Below, in pieces: positions 15,434 through 20,606 of a stretch of DNA of 20,606 nucleotides (positions are counted from its first letter, which is position 1; each line of letters opens with the position of its first letter). Origin of the DNA: CAYJAD01 sp964368075 (GTDB lineage: Bacteria; Desulfobacterota; Desulfovibrionia; Desulfovibrionales; Desulfovibrionaceae); contig CAYJAD010000045.1 in assembly GCA_964368075.1 (NCBI GenBank), positions 1-20,606 on the forward strand, read 5' to 3'. The position numbers and the translations under genes were made by a program. Below the pieces are notes generated by a model. It was given only the letters and a program-made list of their open reading frames with translations, was not told where the DNA came from and did not search any database.

Positions 15434-18292
15434 TTAATTTCTTTGATTACTTAGCCAGTAATCTAAAGTGCTGTATAAAATTTCGGGAGAAATAGGCTTG
15501 GTGATATGGTCATTCATACCATGCTGGAGGCTTTTTTCTTTATCACCGCTCATGGCATGCGCCGACATTGCAATAACTGGCAAGTCGGTAAATTGTTGCT
15601 GTGCTCGAATGGCTTTAGTGGCTGAAAGACCATCCATAACAGGCATTTGAATATCCATAAGAACAGCGGCATAACTGCTTTTAGCCAGCATGTCTAAAGC
15701 TTCTTGCCCATTGTTGGCAATGTCTAAGGTGTAGCCCACTGTTTTGAGCAATTCTTCGGCAATAATCTGGTTAATTTGATTGTCTTCGACTAATAATAAA
15801 TGCTCATGATGCATTTTCTGTTCAGTGGAAACAGGCATAGATAAAAGAGGGGTATCATTTTCTTGCATGGCTGCCACAGGAAAGATGGCTGTAAAGAAAA
15901 AGCTAGACCCATGCCCTAAACTGCTTTCTACCCAAATATTACCACGCATCATTTCTACAATGCGCTTAGAGATGGCAAGGCCAAGGCCTGTACCTCCATA
16001 TTTTCGCGTTACAGAAGAATCTGCTTGAGAAAAAGCAGAAAAAAGTCCGCTGACCTGTTCTGAACTAAGACCAATACCTGTATCTTTGACAATGAATTTG
16101 CAATGCAAGGCATGGCTGCTTGTTCTTTCAGTATCGACTTTTTGGCGAATTATTGCTGATTCAATGACAAGGCTTACTTTACCTTTACTGGTAAATTTGA
16201 TGGCATTTCCCAACAAGTTTAATAAAACTTGTTTTAGACGTAAAGGGTCACCCACCAAGGCTGTTCCGGGGAAAAGCCCTTCATTAAGCTCAAAAAGTAA
16301 ATTTTTGCTATGTACAGTATGGCCTAAAAGACTTTGTAATTCTGAGCAAATATCGTGCAATGTGAAGGTTATGGTTTCCATTTCTAATTTGCCGGCTTCG
16401 ATTTTAGAAAAATCTAAAATGTCATTGATGATTCGCAAAAGCTCATTGGTAGAAAAAAGGGCTTTTTCTAAATAATCTTTTTGATGCTCTGTAAGAGGCG
16501 TTTTAGATAGAAGATGTAAAAGCCCTAGTATGCCATTCATGGGGGTGCGAATTTCATGACTCATGTTGGCAAGAAAATCACTTTTAGCCTGCGCGCTTTG
16601 TTCTGCAGCCTCTCTGGAAAGTTCAATTTCTTTCAGCATTCGTTTAGTTTCGCGTAAATCTCGTGTGTAAACAATATACAAATCTTCTTGCTCTAAATGA
16701 GCGTTTACGGCAGTGATTTCCAAGGGAAATTCATTTTTATGTATATCCATGGCCATAATTTCATGTCGACTTGTACCTTTTTGGCGTGTTTCCGTAAGTA
16801 CATCACGAATAAGGGTGGCTCCATCTCTTCCGTCGGGCTGTATAGGGGGCAATACCGTTGCAAAATTAGCCATATATTCCTCTCTGCTCGAATATCCAGA
16901 GAAGCCTACTGCTACGTCGTTACAATCTAAAATTTCAAAATGAGATGTAAGCAAATTGATGCCCAGAGGGATTCCATTTAAAATGGCAGCGGTGCGTTGC
17001 TCGGCCAATTGCAATTTCTTTTTTTGCTCTACTGACTCACGCAAGTCTTTTACATAGGCAACAATAACGGGAGCTCCACGAAATTTTGAGCACACAGCAA
17101 AGACATGACAAGGGATTTCTTCGCCTGTAATGCTTTTTCCCATCCAGGATAATTGATTTTCCTTTTTTTCGAGAGCGGTTAGCAAGGCATTTTGCATAAC
17201 TTGCAAAGACACTTGTCCATCAGGTTGGTATTCAGGAATAAGCTCAGTAAAATGAGTGATAAAATCTTGTGCTTCTTGCAAGCCAAAGCTTATAGCTAGG
17301 GCTTTATTACAATGCATCAAGGTAAGTTTGTTGTCCCAAACTAGGGTTCCTAGTGGGCTTAAATCCAGCATGAGCTTTGTGTATTCGTCTGCTTCGCGAA
17401 TTTTCTCTATTTGTGCATAGTATTCACGCATGTCTTTTAAGAAGGCAAGAAGTACTGTCTCGCCTTGTAAAAGGCTTCGAATACAGGTAATTTGTACAGG
17501 AATTTTTTCACCCGAATTGCTTATATGTGTCCATTCTGTTTTCAACTTGCCTTCATGCAAGGCTGTCGCTATAAGATCCTGAATATAATCTAAGCTTTTT
17601 TTTCCATTGGGTTGGTATTCGGGGTGTATGTTGTAGAAATTATTTATGTAGTCTTCTGTGTTTTCAAATTCAAAAAGGCGCGCTGCTTCTAAGCTCGTTT
17701 CAAGAAGTTTTCCATCTTTAGACCAAATTTGTGCAGCTAAAGGCATGTTGTCGAGCATAAGACGCATACGTTCTTTAGATAGCTGTATGTTATCTTGAGC
17801 TCTATGAAGTTCTTTTACTTTTAGCTCTAAATCATACTCCAAAACTTTTTGCTTGGTTATATCTACAATAACGCCAATAAGCCCGCGTTCTTCTGTTTGC
17901 GGTGTGGCAAAAGCTTGGCTCCAAAACAGAGAAGGCTTTTTAGTTTTAGCTACAGAATAGACTCTTTCGCAGTGGGTACAACTTAAATTTTCTATGGCCC
18001 ACAAAGCATCCTTATGATAGTTTTCTTGTTCTTCTGAAGAAAAATAGTCCAAATCTTTTATAGATTTATTAAGAACAGTTTCTTTTGTGGTGTTAAAGAA
18101 TTCTTCATAGGCTTTATTCACCAAAAGCAAGGTACCATCTTCGTCTTTGGCAAAAAGGGGCAAAGGAATATTGTCAACCAAAGCTTCCATGAAGTGTAAT
18201 TTTTCACGGGTCGCTTCAAGTTCGGCTAGTAGCGCTGCATACTCATCTGGAGTGCCGAGCGCTGTAGTATTTGACGTAGAATGTTCTTTCAT
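15434..18292 (-). CDS. Soluble hybrid sensor histidine kinase with four PAS domains and a receiver
   Basis: A signal-transduction kinase that should autophosphorylate and pass phosphate to its own receiver. ATG 18292 is used (952 aa); TTG 18316 would add 8 residues, and neither has a clear Shine-Dalgarno. No membrane helix is seen, so it is cytosolic. Four PAS domains lie at about 33-150, 175-290, 304-420 and 433-550. PAS2-4 are near-regular repeats: PEYQPNG (224), PEYQPDG (353) and PPIQPDG (482) are exactly 129 residues apart. Then come the dimerisation/H-box SHEIRTPMNGILGLL with H579, N-box LLNLLGNAIKFT (690-701), DTGIGLS (737-743), GGTGLGLAIS (766-775) and a C-terminal receiver (about 831-948) with phospho-acceptor D880 (LMDIQMPVMDG) and K932. 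No Hpt or output domain is present, so an unlinked Hpt protein and regulator are expected. The ligand is unknown. Confidence 0.93.
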   Translation of the reverse strand: MKEHSTSNTTALGTPDEYAALLAELEATREKLHFMEALVDNIPLPLFAKDEDGTLLLVNKAYEEFFNTTKETVLNKSIKDLDYFSSEEQENYHKDALWAIENLSCTHCERVYSVAKTKKPSLFWSQAFATPQTEERGLIGVIVDITKQKVLEYDLELKVKELHRAQDNIQLSKERMRLMLDNMPLAAQIWSKDGKLLETSLEAARLFEFENTEDYINNFYNIHPEYQPNGKKSLDYIQDLIATALHEGKLKTEWTHISNSGEKIPVQITCIRSLLQGETVLLAFLKDMREYYAQIEKIREADEYTKLMLDLSPLGTLVWDNKLTLMHCNKALAISFGLQEAQDFITHFTELIPEYQPDGQVSLQVMQNALLTALEKKENQLSWMGKSITGEEIPCHVFAVCSKFRGAPVIVAYVKDLRESVEQKKKLQLAEQRTAAILNGIPLGINLLTSHFEILDCNDVAVGFSGYSSREEYMANFATVLPPIQPDGRDGATLIRDVLTETRQKGTSRHEIMAMDIHKNEFPLEITAVNAHLEQEDLYIVYTRDLRETKRMLKEIELSREAAEQSAQAKSDFLANMSHEIRTPMNGILGLLHLLSKTPLTEHQKDYLEKALFSTNELLRIINDILDFSKIEAGKLEMETITFTLHDICSELQSLLGHTVHSKNLLFELNEGLFPGTALVGDPLRLKQVLLNLLGNAIKFTSKGKVSLVIESAIIRQKVDTERTSSHALHCKFIVKDTGIGLSSEQVSGLFSAFSQADSSVTRKYGGTGLGLAISKRIVEMMRGNIWVESSLGHGSSFFFTAIFPVAAMQENDTPLLSMPVSTEQKMHHEHLLLVEDNQINQIIAEELLKTVGYTLDIANNGQEALDMLAKSSYAAVLMDIQMPVMDGLSATKAIRAQQQFTDLPVIAMSAHAMSGDKEKSLQHGMNDHITKPISPEILYSTLDYWLSNQRN

Positions 18293-18538
18293 GGCTGTAG
18301 TAAAAACCTTATGCAAATGTTGGCGTAATAAGAAAGTCGAAAATTTCTCTATTAAAAATGCATTTTCAAAGATTAAAGTGTCACTGGAATTTATTTATGT
18401 TGCCATACCATATATGAGGAACCTTGTACACGGTAAAATTGTGACTTATCTGGGGTATATAAATATTTTAGTAATATAGAATTGGACATGTTCTCATTTA
18501 TTCGGCTTTTCGATAAGGCCGAGAGGGCAGGTGTCTGC

Positions 18539-19432
18539 TTATTTGAGGCATAGGCAAAATCTGTCTAAACCGGCAAGGTCTTTGCCTGTAATAACACTTG
18601 TCCACGTATTATATTTGAAAAAAAGTTTACGTACAGCGGCGCCTTGTGTGCTTCCGTGTTCTATAAGGCAAATTCCACCGTGACGAAGTAACTTTCCTGC
18701 TTGTTGTGCTAAAGCGTCTATATGCGCGAGGCCAAAAGGATCGTGATGCGATTTAGGGGCAAGGGGAACGAGTGCTGTTTTAGGTTCAAAATGTCGCACA
18801 TTTTTTTCAAGGTTTGCAAATTCAGCGTCGCTAATATATGGGGGGTTACTTATAAGCACATCTAAAGAGTGGGGAAGGAAGGGAAGCTGGTAGAGTGTGC
18901 CTTGTAGGGCTTGTATTTTATTCGAAACGTGCAAGTTTTGCGCATTTTGTTTGGCTATATCAAGAGCCTGAGAGCTTATATCGAGCATAAATCCATGGGC
19001 ATGGGGTATTTCTGCGGCAAAAGTGCAGGCCAAACAGCCCGACCCCGTGCCTATGTCCGCAAAGAAAAGCGGCTTTATATTTTCTCTTTTTTTAAGTAAT
19101 GCAAAAAGCGTCTCAAGCAAATCCTCGCTTTCTGGCCTTGGAATAAGCGTGTGGGGATTTACAATAAAGTCTCTTCCATAAAATTCTTTTTTACCCAAAA
19201 TGTAAGCTAAGGGTTCATGCTGTGCGTGGCGTTGGGCCGCAGAAAAAATATTTTGCCACTGTGTGGTAGTGAGAGAAATATTTTTTTCGCTTATAAGCTG
19301 TATTTTAGTAGCATGAGTAAAGTGAATGCAGAGGGCTTGCGCCACAACGTGGGGTGCGTCGCTTCCGTGCTGCTTAAAAAAGGAACGTAGCCAATGAAGC
19401 GCTTCATGAAGGTTCTGAGGAGGATTTTGCAT
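18539..19432 (-). CDS. prmC: Peptide chain release factor N5-glutamine methyltransferase PrmC
   Basis: Methylates the glutamine of the GGQ motif in release factors RF1 and RF2, improving termination. The 297 aa have an N-terminal helical domain (about 1-75), the linker GKKEFYGRDF...TLIPRPESEDL (80-105) typical of PrmC/HemK, S-adenosylmethionine motif I DIGTGSGCLA (126-135), an acidic motif II near MLDIS (149-153) and the catalytic NPPY (196-199) that holds the target glutamine. The EP..AL block at 216-221 also fits. In many bacteria prmC follows prfA; here no prfA is seen on either side. There is no strong Shine-Dalgarno before the ATG. The hybrid kinase gene lies 246 bp downstream on the same strand, so a shared transcript is possible but not shown. 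Confidence 0.93.
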   Translation of the reverse strand: MQNPPQNLHEALHWLRSFFKQHGSDAPHVVAQALCIHFTHATKIQLISEKNISLTTTQWQNIFSAAQRHAQHEPLAYILGKKEFYGRDFIVNPHTLIPRPESEDLLETLFALLKKRENIKPLFFADIGTGSGCLACTFAAEIPHAHGFMLDISSQALDIAKQNAQNLHVSNKIQALQGTLYQLPFLPHSLDVLISNPPYISDAEFANLEKNVRHFEPKTALVPLAPKSHHDPFGLAHIDALAQQAGKLLRHGGICLIEHGSTQGAAVRKLFFKYNTWTSVITGKDLAGLDRFCLCLK

Positions 19433-19464
19433 AAGGAAGTCTTTAAGATATTATCATTTTTCTA

Positions 19465-19502
19465 AAAAGAGCCCCCTACTTATAAAGCCTAAGCAGGGGG
19501 CT
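19465..19502 (-). terminator. Minus-strand intrinsic terminator with no obvious upstream gene
   Basis: Arms AGCCCCCTACTTA (19470-19482) and TAAGCAGGGGGCT (19490-19502) differ at one position. On the minus strand the mismatch becomes a G-U pair and the hairpin is followed by CTTTTT; on the plus strand no T-run follows. It lies just upstream of prmC, and no protein gene ends here from the right, so it may close a small RNA. Confidence 0.7.
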
Positions 19503-20007
19503 ACAATTTGGGGATACTGTCGTTCATTAACGTACCTATCCATGCTGTTTAAAGAGTTACAAGCTTAACGCGCCTCTGAATGGTTACGGAGCAAATCTCC
19601 TGCACCACTGTTAAAGGTTTATCTCGCCATTACCAGCCAACGTCGATTAAAAAGTTACCTATGTCATGATAACGTTTATGGTTATAGATGCATTAGCCAT
19701 GGACGTTGGGTTATAGGTGGATGAATTTTTGCCATTGCAACGTGTTTGGAGGTTGTCGCAAATTTACTTGGATAAAATAAATGCCATTTGTACGAGATTA
19801 AGATGTTTTCATAAAAGATGATAAGCCTTTCATAATCTTCTAGAACGGAAAATCTAAACCAAGTTAAAAAGGAAAGTTGTTATGTCTTCAAGTGTGAAAG
19901 GTAAAGTGCGTGTTCACCTTTGTCTTAAACAATATAATAGTACCTAGATTTGCATTGGCAAGGGGGGAAAGTAAAAAAAATATATTTAAAAAAAATGAAA
20001 AAAAGAG
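19503..20007. other. Intergenic region with possible minus-strand small RNA and inverted repeats
   Basis: No convincing protein gene. Next to the minus-strand terminator a hairpin can form on the minus strand with GGATA/TATCC and CGTT/AACG (19513-19542). An inverted repeat CCAACGTC / GACGTTGG spans about 19637-19709, and GGTTATAG recurs twice near 19680-19720. These would fit a structured RNA of roughly 200 nt read toward the left, but I found no convincing minus-strand promoter. The right part (about 19965-20007) is a nearly pure A/T tract in front of the next promoter. Confidence 0.35.
19882..19947 (+). CDS. Possible 21-residue ORF with a Shine-Dalgarno
   Basis: ATG at 19882 has AAGGAA 7 nt upstream and reads MSSSVKGKVRVHLCLKQYNST before TAG. 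The good ribosome site is the only argument for it. It could be a leader peptide or chance, and nothing in its sequence suggests a function. Confidence 0.2.
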   Translation: MSSSVKGKVRVHLCLKQYNST

Positions 20008-20036
20008 TTGACCTTTAGGGCTAGTCTGCGTATCTT
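20008..20036 (+). promoter_or_regulatory. Strong sigma70-type promoter with A/T-rich upstream tract
   Basis: TTGACC (20008-20013), exactly 17 nt, then TATCTT (20031-20036). The 40 bp before it are almost only A and T, like the UP elements of stable-RNA promoters. Expected start about 20043, at the edge of a region rich in hairpins. Confidence 0.6.
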
Positions 20037-20042
20037 CCCATC

Positions 20043-20565
20043 TGCCCTTCTTGTAAGGGAACATCCCTGGACGGCAGGGAAGGACAGGTTGAGCCTGTTC
20101 TGCTGCGTTTGACAAGGGTTTTGTAAAAAAGCAATGAGCTTAGTATGCAATGGCCCGAAAGTCGAAATTGACATCTGTAGGCGTTACCAAATGCCGACGA
20201 TTGTCGAGCCGTTCCAGCCCAAAAGCGGACCCTCATCGATGCTGTTTTTAATTTAAATGGTAGTCAGGTGAATCCTGGGCTGTAAGGTGGAGGAGTATTT
20301 CCTCATTTGGTGACCTCTGCGGTTCCACCTCTTCTGTGAGCTTGTCTCACAGCAGGGCATGGCGAACGCAATGGTTTATATCGTAAGGATAAATTGCGTG
20401 CGCTCACGCTCGTTTTATTCCCATCACACGATATACTCCATTAAGTAAACCACACCCTAATGCCAATAGGTGAGGTAAGACGCTTTGTTAGTCTTACAAC
20501 TAAAAGCATTTGCTTTTAGTGATATGTGAAGGAACCTGCCTGCTTGCTATAGGCAGGAATTTCCA
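20043..20565 (+). ncRNA. Candidate large structured RNA or very long structured leader
   Basis: About 520 nt without a credible gene. It appears less AT-rich than its surroundings (judged by eye) and is dense in complementary pairs: CTGCC/GGCAG (20042, 20073), GGACAGG/CCTGTTC (20082-20100), GGCGTT/AATGCC (about 20180-20195), CGAC/GTCG next to it, long-range CAGCCCA/TGGGCTG (20215, 20276), AGGTGGA/TCCACCT enclosing a multi-branch loop (20285-20330), CTGTGAG/CTCACAG (20334-20352), TATATCGT/ACGATATA with GGTTTA/TAAACC (20373-20451), GTAAGAC/GTCTTAC (20475-20497), ACTAAAAG/CTTTTAGT (20499-20520) and CCTGCCT/AGGCAGG (20535-20557). It begins at a strong promoter and ends just before a CDS. I compared it by eye with tmRNA, RNase P, 6S and SRP RNA, the common riboswitches and group II introns, and found no match. 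It may be an independent RNA or a leader of the gene at 20582. Confidence 0.45.
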
Positions 20566-20581
20566 AAATGGAGTAGGCAAA

Positions 20582-20606
20582 ATGACAACAGTTAGCAGCG
20601 ATCGCA
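20582..20606 (+). CDS. Start of a CDS, cut by the window end
   Basis: ATG at 20582 has GGAG (20570-20573) 8 nt upstream and reads MTTVSSDR before the sequence ends. Too short to identify. Its main interest is that it lies directly behind the structured region, so its identity would help explain that RNA. Confidence 0.5.

Noticed and set aside
18480..18538. Hairpin TCGGC/GCCGA after prmC as a terminator
   Set aside because: Only five base pairs and no T tract on the minus strand.
20025..20126. Plus-strand open frame with a CPSC zinc-ribbon-like motif, ending just before the MSLVCNGPK frame
   Set aside because: No start codon and only 33 codons. A frameshifted relic joining the two frames is possible but not supported.
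20134..20256. Plus-strand 40-codon ORF beginning MSLVCNGPK inside the structured region
   Set aside because: No Shine-Dalgarno, length within chance expectation, and it overlaps predicted RNA stems. It reads rather protein-like, so it deserves a conservation check, but I do not call it a gene.
20351..20380. AGGGCA...AACGCAATGG resembling part of a GEMM c-di-GMP riboswitch
   Set aside because: The conserved ACGCAAAGCCTCC block and receptor tetraloop are absent.
20359..20448. Plus-strand 29-codon ORF (MANAMVYIVR...)
   Set aside because: It lies wholly within the long-range stem region and has a badly spaced ribosome site.
20240..20541. Pieces resembling a cobalamin riboswitch (CAGGTGAATCCTGGGCTG and GGAACCTGCC)
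   Set aside because: The pieces are nearly 300 nt apart, and the central CCGCAACTGTAA-type core is missing.
19905..20582. Group II intron 5' end (GTGCGTG) about 675 nt before a CDS
   Set aside because: A strong promoter lies inside the supposed intron, and none of the domain I or V hallmarks are seen. The CDS start MTTVSSDR is not diagnostic of a reverse transcriptase.

Overview
The window looks like chromosomal DNA from a moderately AT-rich, Desulfovibrio-like anaerobe (Desulfovibrionales). This rests on gene content, not on a database match. The supporting genes are ftsH-folP-cdaA-ybbR in one operon, a rubrerythrin, a flavodoxin-fold flavoprotein with a cysteine cluster, a small tetraheme cytochrome c, and a chemotaxis receptor with a heme c motif in its sensor domain. 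The species cannot be fixed from this sequence.

Layout. From 1 to 4167 (minus strand) lies a tight operon transcribed toward the left edge: ftsH, folP (ATGA overlap with ftsH), cdaA (17 nt gap) and a ybbR-domain gene (11 nt overlap) that runs off the window and is interrupted by 10 Ns. A 507 bp AT-rich divergent region separates it from a purine permease gene of the AzgA type (4675-5976, plus). Next come an unrecognised Ser-rich acidic protein (6251-6796), rubrerythrin (6921-7424) and a flavoprotein (7611-8234). Each is its own transcription unit, and good intrinsic terminators close the first three plus-strand units. From 8433 to 12237 is a complete potABCD polyamine ABC transporter operon with overlapping or abutting genes and a terminator. 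From 12595 to 15148 is a two-gene unit: a tetraheme periplasmic cytochrome c and a chemoreceptor whose periplasmic domain carries CYHCH. A 285 bp convergent gap (15149-15433) holds a large nested palindromic element. On the minus strand follow a soluble hybrid histidine kinase with four PAS domains (15434-18292) and prmC (18539-19432).

The last 1.17 kb (19433-20606) has no long ORF. It holds a minus-strand terminator with no obvious gene in front of it. Further right are an A/T-rich tract, a sigma70-type promoter (TTGACC-N17-TATCTT) and about 520 nt packed with hairpins and long-range complementarities. This leads to a Shine-Dalgarno and ATG at 20582, where a CDS begins and is cut off. A large structured RNA or very long leader is the best reading, and it is the strongest candidate here for something undescribed.

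How the genes work together. The leftmost operon joins membrane protein quality control, folate synthesis and c-di-AMP synthesis with its likely YbbR partner. Rubrerythrin suggests oxygen or peroxide defence, and the flavoprotein a flavin redox role. The cytochrome and heme-c receptor, 25 nt apart, suggest redox-guided taxis. The hybrid kinase may be another energy or redox sensor, but no cofactor ligand can be assigned to its PAS domains.
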